DNA from: Larimichthys crocea | Lineage: Eukaryota > Chordata > Actinopteri > Sciaenidae | NCBI RefSeq assembly: GCF_000972845.2 | Contig: NW_020860930.1 | Span: forward strand, 1,190,619-1,254,618 | Length of the DNA stretch: 64,000 nucleotides | Reading direction: 5' to 3' | Shown here: positions 11,748 through 23,805 of the stretch, piece by piece | Position numbering within the stretch: position 1 is the stretch's first letter | How the letters are laid out: every line of letters begins with the position of its first letter | The notes under the pieces: model-generated | Database searches by the model: none | The model's input: only the letters and a program-made list of their open reading frames with translations | Told to the model about the DNA's origin: nothing | Program-made: the position numbers and the translations under genes

Positions 11748-12385
11748 ATAGACATATATACACAGACATATATACACAGACATATATACACAGACATATA
11801 TACATAGACATATATACATAGACATATATACATAGACATATATACATAGACCATATATACATTAGACAATATCTACACACGACATATATACACAGACATA
11901 CTATACATAGACATATATACACAGACATATATACATCAGACATCTACATACATAGACCATATATACAAGACATATATACATAGACACATATATAACCGAC
12001 ATATATACACAACATCATATACACAGACATATATACACAGACATATTACACAGACATATATCACAGACTATATACACCAGAATCTATACAACATTTAGAC
12101 ATATATCACACAGACATATTCACATGACATATATACACAGACATATATACACAGACAATATATACATAGACTATTACACAGACTATTAACATAGACATAT
12201 ACAAGCATATATACACAGACATATATACATCAGACATATATACAAGACATATATACATAGACATATATACACAGACATATATACACTCAGACATATATAC
12301 ACAGACATATATACATTCAGACATATATAACATATATACATACATATATACATAGACATATATACACAGACATATATACATAGAC
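11748..12385 (+). repeat. Minisatellite of AGACATATATACAC type
   Basis: About 640 bp of 12-16 bp units of CATAGACATATATACACAG type, with many small indels in the middle part. Open frames here are repeat artefacts. Confidence 0.9.
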
Positions 12386-14895
12386 GCAGCCATATAGACA
12401 TGCCTAGATGACCAACATACATGCGTCCTGAGGCGAACCAAGTCGACTCGTCACCATATTGGATGTGGCAGAGGTCTGCCCCGTAAACTAATAACAGGAA
12501 ATGGACTGAAGTTCATAAAGCGCCTTTCTACAAAGTTCTTTAAGTTAATGCCTCTTATACACCCATTCACACACACACTAATATATCTGGGAAACAAACA
12601 GGCACCAAAAACAACGTATGTAACTTTTAAAGTGATGATTATAAATGTTTACTCCTTATGTAAGCACCAAACCAACGTATGTATTTTTCTAATGCTGAGT
12701 GTTTACAGCTACTAATGTGTGTAACACTGTTACTGTGATGATAAATATTGAAATATTTATATTTAACATTTAATCTGTGTCTATAATAACCAGATCCTGA
12801 AATGTAGATGAGACATGAGGGTTTCTGAATAAAGAGCACTAACGTGTACATACATACACATATACACACACACACACACGCACACACACACACACACACA
12901 GACACACACACACACACACATATGTAACAAATCGTACACTGACATCTAGTGGTTAAAATCGGTCCTACAAATATTCCTCTTAATTCCAAACCCTGGAGTC
13001 GTCTCCTCGTCCACAGACTGAAGCTTCATGAGTTCATCTCTTCATCTCTGAGCCTCCACAGTGCATAGCAATAATTAATGTGAATGTAGATTAGAGGTCT
13101 TGATTTGTGATACACAGGGATGCACGTAGCCACACCTTCTAAAAGGATGGAAGCATGTGTGCAGGTGAGATGTGTCTGTTAATCTAGCATGTTTAAAGGT
13201 GTTTTTATCCCATCAAACTTGGCGTCAGGTTGTCAAAGTTTCAGTCGGTAGAAAAATATTATTTTTAATCTAAGTTAAATCTCATTTACATTTTCTGACC
13301 CACTGTGTGCTCAGTGTGTCCAAAGGTTTGTTAAACTGTTAGACTGAGGTATTTTATTTGAACAGGAATTTAACTGTTACATTTCGTTGTGTTGCTCATT
13401 TGTGTTAATTGCATTTTAAAATGCAGATAACTAATAACTATTTCTTTTGAAACAGAACTTGGGAAGCGTGTGTGAAGCGACTGAAGAACTTGTACCTGCT
13501 GCTCCAAAGATCTGGTCATCTGAGTGATTCCTTCATACCACACAGGAAACAGATCTACAGCTGCTACATGTGAGTTCATAAAATCATTTAACTTAAACTT
13601 AAATGTCAGATTGGATTCTGATGTGTAGTTCTCAAGACGTGAGTAGTTCACAATGTGAAGTGACTCATGATAAACTTGTTGGAGAGGACGTGGGAATTGC
13701 ATCAAACAAGCAGATTTTGTTTTAATTGTGAAATAACTTCTCAAAGCCTGTCAGCATCAACCAGGATACATTTCTTCAATGTTGCATCAAATGAAAGTTG
13801 TACAGTTTGAGGATTGATACGCTGACATTCAGTTCAATCTGATGGTTTCTACTATTTCTAAGATGGACAGCAGATTCTTCACGTTTGGAGACAGACCAGG
13901 CTTCATGTTTGGAGCAGTGTGCTTGTCTTGCATGTTTAATCACCTCATTGTAAATAATCAGTGTTCAGCTTCAACGGTTGATGGAAACAGTACAATCACA
14001 AGAGGAGGTAAAATTTCTGCAGGAGCGTCTCAAAGAGGTCGATTGATTTCAGGCACACTGGGTAAATGAAAATGGTCAGTCTGACGGCAGCTGCCATAAT
14101 CACTGCTCCCCCTGGTGTACAGGTAATGCATCGCAACTAGTTTCCTCACATAACCTTGGGGAATTGCGTGACATCAACACGTCCTCTACATCATCGAGGT
14201 GGATCTAGATCACATACCAACCAAGGACCCAGCTGGGATCAGCCACAGGTCAGCCTGGGCCCGGTCACCCCGACTCTTACATGGCTACGACTGAACATGT
14301 AAGACAGCGAGCCAGCCCGTCTCTCACTGTCACAGATTTGAAGTTTTATTGAACCAAAAAGAAAACAGCCCATAAAAGTTCTGTGCCCATAAAAGAAGTC
14401 ACCTGAACAGAGCTAAACTCAGGCTGTGATAACTTCACAACCTAGATATAACTGAACACACAGTATATAATACTTATACTAATACTTTATAATATACAAT
14501 TTCCCTGAAGGTGGAGTTGTGATTTGTCACTGTCACCACTAGAGGGCAGTGATTCATGATCCTTTGTGTTTGAACAGGAAGTAAAGCGACCGTCCTCCAA
14601 ACCTTTGAACAGAGACAATCCCGAAAGACACCAGAGACAAAATGAAGACCTCAGATCACATCAGCTTTCTGCTCAGATTTTATTATTTCACACACAATCA
14701 AACTTTGATTGAACTTGGAAATATTTATGTTGTTTTTATGTTTTTTTTTTGTCTTTTGCTTTGCTATAAGTTGAGTTGGAAGTTAATGAAGTTGTCGGCA
14801 TGTTATCAGACTCTGTGTCTGTTTCATGTAAAGAGGATGAAGAAAAGAGAGAAAAATCATCAGCTGATCTTCTGCTGTATGTTTGACCTGGAGAA
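12386..14895. other. Intergenic region between the convergent MFAP4-like genes
   Basis: Contains a (CA)n tract at 12857-12921 and one good CTCF-like motif (14536). A 124-codon minus-strand frame at 13370-13744 resembles nothing I recognise and has no clear splice or promoter context. No RNA gene seen. Confidence 0.6.
14536..14549 (+). promoter_or_regulatory. CTCF-like motif between the MFAP4-like genes
   Basis: CCACTAGAGGGCAG fits the vertebrate CTCF core CCASYAGRKGGC. It lies about 350 bp beyond the 3' end of the minus-strand gene. A motif match alone does not show occupancy. Confidence 0.45.
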
Positions 14896-17800
14896 CTACT
14901 TCACAGGACGGATCTTCATGCTGATGCTCTTCAGGGAGTAGTTATGACCCTTATAATGTAACCAATTCACTCCAATACCAGAGTGTTTTTTTTCAGCCCC
15001 CCAAAGATAAACCCCGTTGGGGTTTGCCTGGTGACAAGATTGGTACCAGAATCCCCCCAGGTATTTTCTGGCACAGTTGTCAGTTGAATGGGTGTCCTGG
15101 TCTTTGTCGAAGGTGGAGAACTTCTTTTTGTTGTGATATGTCAAGGAGTCTCCTACAGAAACATGAACCACAGTGTTTAATCTTGACAATGATACTAATG
15201 ATACTAATACTACAAACACTACTGGGACTAAGACCTCTGTTGGACACTATGCTGCCACCAGGGGTAAAGTGGATTTGGCAGGTGGGGGAACCCCAAGAAA
15301 ATGATAGCCAGTTCATTGATTTATTTCAGTCTCATGAAATACACTAAACTATTCATTTGGAGCTCTGATGAATAATCAATGAATAACTACAACCAAAGTG
15401 ACCACATCAACCTGCACTGTCCCCCCTACAGCCCTCCTTCCTGCACTAATCCTCCCCCGCCCCTCCATTTTTAAATCCAGAGACATGCAGTGCATATCCG
15501 TCACATTCAGATTCGACAGAGAACGAGGAGTAACGAGCAAACACTTTGTTTCCATCAAAGTCCTCCATGTCGACCAGCAGCTCGTACTTTCGCTGGCGGG
15601 TCAGTTGGTGGATGTTCTCAAGACCTGCACACACAAACACAGTTTTTACATTTTGTACACACCTTACTGTTCATCACTTGGATAAATATATTGTCTGTTG
15701 GTGATTGTGTTTGCATGAATACATCGGCAGTCGCTGATTGTTGGATTGACAGTGGTTGATTGCAAATTTTTAAAATATTGCCCAACCCCAATAGAGTCCT
15801 ACCAATGGCTTCACACGATACCTGATGACGATAACACTGATAACACACCAAGAAATATTTTGAAGTGTTACTGTCGTATCTTGGCGTGCAGTGCACCAGC
15901 AAAGACGGTGAAGAAGAAGCTCGTAAACATGATGTAAACAAAGCTGGATTTGAAATACTTGTTTGATGAGGAAGGAAATGCATTCAACATGTTTGTTGTT
16001 TGTGAACTGTGAGTTTCATGAAGTCACATGACTGTTGGTTTGGTTTCATTTCTCACCGAGCCAGTACTCTCCAGCAGCTATACCAAAGCCCATCTTGTAC
16101 TGATCCCAGGGTCTGTAGAAGTTCACCGAGCCGTCCATCCTCCTCTGGAACACCTGGGGGGACGGGATGGGGGTTAACTAGCTAAACACACAAGATATCT
16201 GACAGGTCACGTTCACACACAGCAAAGTTTCTGTTATTTCACTTGTTTGAGAATTATTTTGGTTTCTTTTAACAGTCTGACAGGATTAGAGAGAACCTCA
16301 GGGAACACTGAGAAAACATTCAGAGAACCCAGATTGCAATCCAACGAGATATTAATACACTGTTCCAAATTATTATGCAAATACGATTTCAATTAAACAA
16401 ACATTTGATTTGTAGTTTTTCAATGAACGTTTTCAATTGTGCGTCTTCCCCTGTCTCTTTAGATGACACTGGCATCAGTCTCAGACAGGTTTGGTCATTT
16501 GTTTGCCAAGTGAGCCTCATTAACAGGAAACAGGAAACTACTAAAGGCGGTTGTTCCACATTATTAAGCAAGTCACAGGTTTCATGCAATATGGGAAAAA
16601 AGAAAGATCTTCTGCAGGTGAAGTGTGAAATACTGCAGTATCTTGCAAAAGGTATGAAAACAGGATATTTCACAAAAAATAAAGAGATCATCCAACTGTC
16701 AGAAAGTTTGTGTCTGATTCAGAGTGCAGATGTGTTAGTTCAGATAAATGCGTGTTAAGGCAAATTTATCGTATTAAGAGAGCAGGTGTGAAAAAGCCAC
16801 TGATGAGCAGCAAACAGGTATTTGAAGCTGCTGGTGCCTCAGGAGTCCCAAAAACCTCTCGATGCTGGATACTCCACAGGCTTGCTGATGTGCATAAAGC
16901 TGTAATTGAGCCATTCTCAGGAAAAATGACTGCAGTGCGCTCAGAAATACATGATGACTCATTTTCAACAGTGTTATTCACTGATCAATGCCGTGCTACA
17001 CCGGATGGTCCAGATGGAGCTCTGGATAGTTGGTAGATGGCCACCATGTCCCAACAATCTGCAACATCAGCAAGGAGGTGGTGGAGAGATGTTTTGGGCT
17101 GGAATCATAGGAGATGAGTTGGTAGGCTCCTTTAAGGTGCCTGAAGGTGTCAGAATGACCTCTACAAAACATGTGGAGTTCCTAACTGCCCGTTTCCTGC
17201 CATGGTATAAAAAGAAGAACTTTGCCTTCTGGAATAAAATCATTTTCATGCAAGACGATGCACCATCCCATGCTGCAAACAATACCATTGAGGCCTTGGC
17301 TGCTTTGGGCATAAAGGGAGAATCATCCCCTGACATCAACCCTGTTGAGAACCTGTGGAGCATCCTTCAAAGGAAGCTCTATGAGGGCGGGCGGCAGTTT
17401 ACCTCAAAGCAGCAGCTCTGGGAGGTGATTCTGGCATCCTCAAGGGAAATACAGGCAGAAACTGTCCATGGACTTACAAATTCAATGGATCAGAGAGCTG
17501 TTAAGGTGATATCAAAGAAGGGCTCCTGTGCTAATATGTAACTCCATCTGTAAATTGTTTGTTTATGATTGAACTAGCTTTGATTTGAGAACAATGACCC
17601 CCTAATGCAAAAAATACAACTGATTTCTGTTTTCAATCCTTTAGAAACTATTTTACTGTTTGAAAACTGTTTTGCATAAAAATTTGGAACACTGCATTTT
17701 GAGGTACTGCAAAAAAATGCCAGTCATTAGTAATTTTGTTTAATAAAATCCAGATTATGACATGATTGTTGAGGAATAAAAAATCCTACTGACTGTCAAT

Positions 17801-19291
17801 GATATAGATGATTGAGTAAAGAATCACAGTATATGCAGAATCATTTGGAACACTGTGTAGGTCAAAGCACTTGGCTGTGACTTTAAGCTTCAGTGAAAAC
17901 TCACCGTCCACTGTCCTCCTTCTGACTGCATGTCACAGTACACCTACACACAAACACACATTCATTAGCAACTGAATCAAGTTGAAATACTTTACACAGT
18001 ATGTTCAAACATGCTATAACAAGTACTGTGAATACTACTTGTACTATAACTAGGACTACTTGTATGTGTTGTATCAGGAGCTTCAGTCAGAACCTGTAAC
18101 TGATGAGCTCACTGTCTTTACATGCTGACGTCTCATCTTTGAACCAACATCTTTATCATCTGAAGGTCGACCTGCGTCCCAGAGAGGATGAAGTGTACCT
18201 GGACAGCAGACGTGGATCCGATGGGATAGATGGTGTACACTCCGCTGGGTCTGGTCTTGTCTTGTTGGTAGATGTCACTGCAGTCCACTGGCCGGACGAT
18301 CTTTGTGCAGCTGGTCAACACTGGAGCCAGGACGAGGAGGACGACTGAGAGCAGCTGGAACAGAGGAGATGTTGTCATTGTTGACCTGGAGTAAGGTTTG
18401 AAGCTTCTGTACACCGTAAAAAAAAAAGACTCCCGACAGCAGCTGACAGACAGGAACCATAAAATGAAAGTCAGATATCATAATTCAAGTAAATGTCAAA
18501 AGTTAAATGCAATGCATTGTTTTTAGTTTTTATTTAACCAGGAAGGTCCCATTGAGATTAAAAAGCTCTTCTGCAAAGGAGTCCTGGCCGAGACAGGCAG
18601 CAGCACAAACTAAGAACAAGGTAAAAACACACGCAAGACACATGGACAAGATTACAACACATAGCATATCTAAAAGGGCAGTACACGCCATGAATTCAAC
18701 AATATCAGTTAAAGCATTGACAGCCCAATGATTCAGTCTCCAGGTCTTTCAATATGGATTTAAAAGCTTTCAAAGAAATCAGATCTTTGAGTTGTTTGCT
18801 TTTCCTCACTGGGCATGTCCAGAAAGTTTCAACCTGAAGAGAGAGCAGCTTTGTCCTCTGTCTTAAAGAAGACTCTGCATCGTGTTTGATGGCATGAAAA
18901 CAGTTTGATGCATTTGTTTCCAGAATCACAGTTAGAATGTAAAAGTACACATAAATGTCAAACTGAGAAGATTTACCTTCAAATGACAAAGGAAACATTC
19001 AACTGTTAGTGTGGACACAAACGTGTTTATAATGAGACACATATTTAATTACAGAGCATTGTTGTCATTTTACACACATCTGTCTTTTTTCATTTAAGAA
19101 AGCAGAAGAAACACTGTAAAATAATCCTTTTGAATTAATGAAGTTTTGTAATCAGTTTTAAAAACACAGGAAACTCCTGTCAAAATGTACCATTGTTTTT
19201 ACAGTGTACTGTTTGAAGCCCTCAGCATACAGAGCTAACATAGATATCTAAACAGACAGAAAGGTGTAGAAAGTTACACATTTACCTTCAT
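14896..19291 (-). CDS. mfap4: MFAP4-like secreted fibrinogen-domain protein 2 (broken exon 5 donor)
   Basis: Inverted paralogue of the 7976-11254 gene, same role expected. Exons on minus: 19286-19291 (ATGAAG), 18199-18354, 17905-17943, 16057-16153, 15457-15624, 14896-15152; 241 codons including the stop if spliced like its sister. It has a signal peptide [18 protein letters not shown], then [44 protein letters not shown] and a C-terminal SISMKIRP. Odd point: the donor after exon 5, GCGG|GTGAG in the sister, reads GCGG|GGGAG here (base 15455). Read-through adds only Gly-Glu-Asp before a stop, and the GT two codons on regenerates a stop after splicing. The gene may thus make a protein lacking the second half of its fibrinogen domain, use a non-GT donor, or contain a base error. 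Intron 3 carries a Tc1-like element. Confidence 0.85.
16358..17857 (+). mobile_element. Tc1-like transposon, 1.5 kb, inactive
   Basis: TA target duplications lie at 16356-16357 and 17858-17859. The inverted ends are CACTGTTCCAAATTATTATGC on the left and, on the opposite strand, CACAGTGTTCCAAATGATTC. It sits in intron 3 of MFAP4-like 2, opposite to that gene's direction. Confidence 0.88.
16591..17541 (+). pseudogene. Tc1-like transposase, frameshifted
   Basis: The N-terminal start [11 protein letters not shown] is at 16591. The frame then shifts around 16690-16760 and again near 16960-17040. The C-terminal third is intact, with the catalytic-region segments [10 protein letters not shown] and [11 protein letters not shown] and the ending [14 protein letters not shown] to KGSCANM. 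The spacing between the second Asp and Glu is about 30 residues instead of the usual 34, so a few residues before SSPD are deleted. It cannot make active transposase. Confidence 0.85.
18520..18960. repeat. Dispersed repeat in MFAP4-like 2 intron 1
   Basis: Begins TTTTTATTTAACCAGGAAGG then TCCCATTGAGATTAAAA and GCAAAGGAGTCCTGGCC, a sequence type I recognise as widely dispersed in teleost genomes. Family and ends not determined. Confidence 0.5.
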
Positions 19292-19347
19292 TGTCAGAGT
19301 TCTGCTGAAAATCCTGATGTCAGCCTGTCTGGATCTCTGATGAGCTG

Positions 19348-19355
19348 TATTTATA
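19348..19355 (-). promoter_or_regulatory. TATA box of MFAP4-like 2
   Basis: TATAAATA on the minus strand, 57 bp upstream of the ATG at 19291. It matches the position and flanks of the TATA box of the sister gene. Confidence 0.7.
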
Positions 19356-20580
19356 TCCTAAAATGATTTCACACTTTAGTCTTCAATACTTTGTCTTAGT
19401 GCAGCACAGATTTAAGAGTGGAGCAGATCTGAAGACTGAAGACTCGTTAGCATGTAGATATGATTCCTGGCTACCTGTGGACTTTGTGAACTCACCTGCA
19501 GGTTGAAGTGAAGAGGCTGCACCTTCAGAGGAAACAGAGACAAACTGCTGCTTCTGCTTCACTTTGTCACAATCTCACATCTTATCAACAGAAGGCTCTG
19601 TGATGTCACACCAGGCCGACCAATCACAAGCCAGGCTGTGGCACAGGTGGAGGTTAGTGTTTGTGCAGCAGTTCGTCGAACCCTTTCCACATGACTTCTT
19701 TAGTCTCTGTCCTGCAGACTGTCCATGTCTATTACAGACCAGACGCTGTAGTTTCACAGGGTTCAACTGTCGTCCTGAACAAGAGTGAACATGAGTTCAG
19801 TTACTGAAGAGCTCAGTGAAGGTTTCATCCTCCACCTCCATCTGTAATCTTCATCCTGTCTGAATGGAGCTTTACACTATCACAAACTACTTTGAACCTG
19901 TATGGAGGATCATCCACCTCTGAAAAAGTCTCTTTCAGGACAATAATGTTCTCGTGAACGTCAGCCTCTTCAATATTCTCCTTTTTTGATGTTGTACCTG
20001 TCCCTGATTCCTTTCACCTGGTGTCCTGCATGTCTGTTTAGTTCCTGTGTTTCCTGTGTTTCCTTGTCTGTCCGTTAAGTGTCTCATGTGACTGCATGCA
20101 CTGTGGCTGGAACTTTCCTCTGTCTCTGTTTTTTTGGCTCTTAGTCCTGATTTCCAGCCGCCCTTTGGTTAGTGTGTTTACAGTTTGTTTTCAAACCCTG
20201 CTCCTGTGTTCTCACGGCCGTGAGTAATTAAAGATACCTATCATACTTCTCTGTATCTGCATTTGGATCCAATGATGTCAAACTAAATGGGTCAAACCAG
20301 AAACACTAAAGTCTCAGGACTGCATGACACGTGGACTCACTTAAATCTGTTCTTTGTTTCTTTCCTGTCAGACAATAAACAGTGAAACTCTCACATTAGT
20401 TTCCTCATACCTGAGGAGTGGAATGAGGTGTGTGAGGACTCATATGAGGTGTGTCATCTGCAGTAAATATTGTCAGAAATAGAAAGTTCTAGTCTTCAAA
20501 CATTCTCCTGATTCTGTCCAGAAATGCAACCTTCCTGCCTCTCCTCTCTCTGACACTAGGAAGGAAGGTGTCAAGGAAAC
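19356..20580. other. Upstream flank of MFAP4-like 2 and LTR-like repeat B copy 1
   Basis: No gene recognised. From 20081 to 20416 lies the first copy of repeat B, which begins GTCTCATGTGACTGCATG and includes AATTAAAGATACCTATCATA and CTGCATTTGGATCCAA. Other copies: 22394-22728 and a truncated one at 24432-24593. The features near its end resemble a fish LTR, but this is not proven. Confidence 0.5.
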
Positions 20581-21180
20581 ATTAGAGGATGTAGAAAAGC
20601 ACTTGAATGCACGCGGAAGAATCAAGCAGAAAATATGGAAAGGAAAAAAACATGTTAAACAAATAGCATTTCACACACGAGACAACAGTGACCCAACAGC
20701 GCATCAGTGTTTCAGAGTGGACCACAGTCTTGACTGCGTCCCTCCAGCGGTACCACCACCGCCCTATTTTCAGGGTCTGCTGCAGACCGATTGCAGACAG
20801 TAGGATGGACGTGACACACCATGTCCAACTCGACATCTGCAACATGTTCCTGCTCATCTACAGCCACTGAAAGAGGAGCAGTGGATGGACTGGAGGGCAC
20901 TTGGCTCTGCAAGTACGTCTTCCATCAGAGACATTGACTTTTCACCAAACAGAACCAGAGGCTACACCAACACAGTTACACACATGTCTGTGATTGAAGG
21001 GCACCCTCATGGTTTTCCGCCCATGGTCAGGCATCAAATAGGCAACGTCGCACTTGCCACACCCAAAGGACTTGAGGAAAAGATTCTCTGAACTGTTTGT
21101 TTAAAATGCAACAAGAAAGGACACTGGGCCAGAGAGTGTCCTGAGCAGCACAAATCTGAGGAACAACAGGTCAACTGAAG
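20580..21180 (+). mobile_element. Remnant of a retroelement gag region with CCHC zinc knuckle
   Basis: At 21098-21139 one frame reads CLKCNKKGHWAREC, an exact C-x2-C-x4-H-x4-C zinc knuckle of the nucleocapsid type, followed by a stop shortly afterwards. The preceding 500 bp contain short frames in more than one register and no protease or polymerase follows, so this is a degraded Gag fragment of an LTR retrotransposon or endogenous retrovirus. Its limits are approximate. Confidence 0.7.
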
Positions 21181-21639
21181 CAAGGATGGAGGTGGGCGAG
21201 GCCGGGGGCTACTCTGACTTACTCAGCACCTGAGGTTGAAGGTTCCACTTCCACACCACTCACACACTCTCATAGACAGTCCTTGTCTTGAAATCCACAA
21301 GCAGGTAAAGGACGCACTTCCTGTTCTGACTCACGGACCTCTCCACAACTTTGGTGAGTAATTGGTCGTTTAAATTACTCACTAACTCTAATTTCATGTT
21401 GATGACGGCTGAGATTAAACCATCTCGTGAGGTTCAACTTTGATGGTTTTGTAATGACACGTGTGCTAGTAGAGATACTCTAAAATACTTCTTTCTTATA
21501 TGAACTGGTTATGTAAGTTGTTTTTTTAGCGCGGCCGTTCAGAGGCATCCCAGAAGTGCCTCTGCTCAGCTCTGCGTTCAATACACAACTGTTCTATTTT
21601 TGACAGCCGGATTTCTTTATTGAGACAGAAAGGTGTATA

Positions 21640-22390
21640 AAGTTACAGATTCATAGTAATTATAATATCTACAATAATCCATGACATTTTATTGATGCTA
21701 GTCTCACTTTCCCACAGCAGCGTTAAAATAGTTTAGATTTGTGTGCTGTGGATTTCTGGTATGTAGAACAGGGAGTCCAGGCGGGCGCTGAGCACACAGC
21801 CCTGTGCACTCTGTGTTGAGGATTGATGACTGATGAATTACGGAAACAGTGGAGCCAAATCAGTAAATGAACAAATAAATTATAATCTGTTGTTACTGTT
21901 ATCTAGTGAATGGAGCTCATAGAACTGCTGTAAAAGAAATATCAGACTCGAGGTCGTGAGATTTTGCTTTGATATATTCTGTCAAGTGGTTTCCAGCAGA
22001 ACTTCTGAATGATCACTTCCTGAAATTTGATTTTAGAAACAATTTGAACATTAACAGGAAGTCGTGATGTTATTGTTTCACTCAGAGAATTTACCGTAAC
22101 TCTCGTCCAACCAGCAGACTGAACTGTATGTTAACATCACTCAGACTTTGAACTACATGTATCACTCTACTTTACAGATGAACTAACTAATGTTACAAAT
22201 TAATGTTACATTAATGTTACATTGATGTTATATTAATGTTTGTCATCTATTTTTGAACATAATTCTACTCATAGTTTAAAACCATTTCCTGAACACGATC
22301 AGCTGATAATAAACCTGATCAGACACCTGCAGTAATCAATACACAACCATTAATCAAACCAATAACTAACATTCAGACAACCTCATATTT
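21640..22390. repeat. Repeat A, copy 1 (internally deleted)
   Basis: The 620-bp core starts at GGGAGTCCAGGCGGGCGC (21768) and ends at CATTCAGACAACCTCAT (22388). It recurs at 23809-24428, 25248-25856 and 28764-29386. Copy 1 lacks about 0.35 kb that copies 2 and 3 have between TATGTA and GAACAGGGAG. Confidence 0.85.
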
Positions 22391-22728
22391 CATGTCTCAT
22401 GTGACTGCATGCACTGTGGCTGGAACTTTCCTCTGTCTCTGTTTTTTTGGCTCTTAGTCCTGATTTCCAGCCGCCCTTTGGTTAGTGTGTTTACAGTTTG
22501 TTTTCAAACCCTGCTCCTGTGTTCTCACGGCCGTGAGTAATTAAAGATACCTATCATACTTCTCTGCATCTGCATTTGGATCCAATGATGTCAAACTAAA
22601 CGGGTCAAACCAGAAACACTAAAGTCTCAGGACTGCATGACACGTGGACTCACTTAAATCTGTTCTTTGTTTCTTTCCTGTCAGACAATAAACAATGAAA
22701 CTCTCACATTAGTTTCCTCATACCTGAG

Positions 22729-23130
22729 TGTTCTGGAGTTTTCTCTCCTGGGGTTACACGAGGTCCCGTGTGGGCCTTGAGGTCCTCAGTAGTATTAGTT
22801 GTTTGGCTTTGGTTGGGTAGGTGCCAGTCTATCTCAACACTGTGGTGGCCAGGGTCAAAGAGACCTGTTGCTGCCTTCATAGACATAATAGATTGACATT
22901 ATAACGCTGTTATCGTTAATGACAAAAAATGTGGCGTGTTACTATGATTGAAGGCAGCTGTTCTTCATCAGAGCAACTAGATCTCTAAGCCGAGCAGCAA
23001 AGGTTTGTCTTGTTCCTCCTTTCTTGGTGAGGGCGGGGGCACGAGACAATCGCATAAATGATGACGATTGGCTCAGGTGGAGTAAAATGCCATGGTAAGT
23101 CAATCAGAGGTGGAGTTGGGCGGGTGTTGC
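22729..23130. repeat. Dispersed segment shared with 34050-34200
   Basis: A stretch with CCCGTGTGGGCCTTGAGGTC and CATAGACATAATAGAT occurs here and again at about 34053-34190 with indels. Minus-strand frames of both read similarly (MSMKAATGL, DPGHHSVEIDWHL). It could be a TE coding remnant; I do not recognise it. Confidence 0.5.
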
Positions 23131-23805
23131 TTACACAAATTGTCAGACACACAAAGACGACACAGGACATCCTTGGAGTCAACGAGAAACAGGAATGGCG
23201 AGCCCGATTAATCCAAAAGTTCTTTAAATGGAAGTATAGCCATTACTTTCCCAAGAAATGAAGGGAACGAGTGGAACCGTGAAATGCACATTATGTCCTG
23301 GAGTCAAGAGCCTCTGCACGTCGGTGTCCAGCATAAACACGATACAAACAGAGTCATTCTAATATCAACAATAATCCATGACATTTTCCCACAGCAACGT
23401 TAAAATAGTTTAGATCTGTGTGCTGTGGACTTCTGTTATGTATTGTATGAAGTGTCCATTTCATTATAATATTCAGATGTATCATAAATAATTGAACATG
23501 TATTTTAAGTTCCGACACAGAGGGACGGAGGTGGGTTCCAAATTCTTTGACACATTTGAGTAAAAAATTACTTGAAAGTAACACAATAGTTACTTTCCAA
23601 AGTAACTAGTTACTTTTATAATTTGTAACTCAGTAACTACTTTACTTACTTTCTGGAAGAAGTAACTGTAACTAGTTACTTTTTAGAGTAACTTGCTGGT
23701 ATGTAGGCCCCCTTATCGTTGTCCGTGTTGAGCTCAGGATAGTCGTGTTGTCAGCAGACTTAAAGATGATGCTGGAGCTGTGCTCAGGAGCACAGTCATG
23801 AGTGA
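23130..23805 (+). mobile_element. hAT transposon remnant with BED-finger-like start, copy 1
   Basis: From 23194 the sequence reads ATGGCGAGCCCGATTAATCC. Broken frames then resemble a BED zinc-finger start of hAT transposases (WKYSHYFP, then KCTLCPGVKSLC). It is followed by palindromic GTAACTAGTTACTTTT motifs at 23600-23700, typical of fish hAT ends. It is continuous with repeat A, so both are probably one nested unit. Confidence 0.6.

Noticed and set aside
13370..13744. 124-codon minus-strand frame as a gene
   Set aside because: No recognised domain, no codon or splice support, and an AT-rich setting; kept only as a remark.
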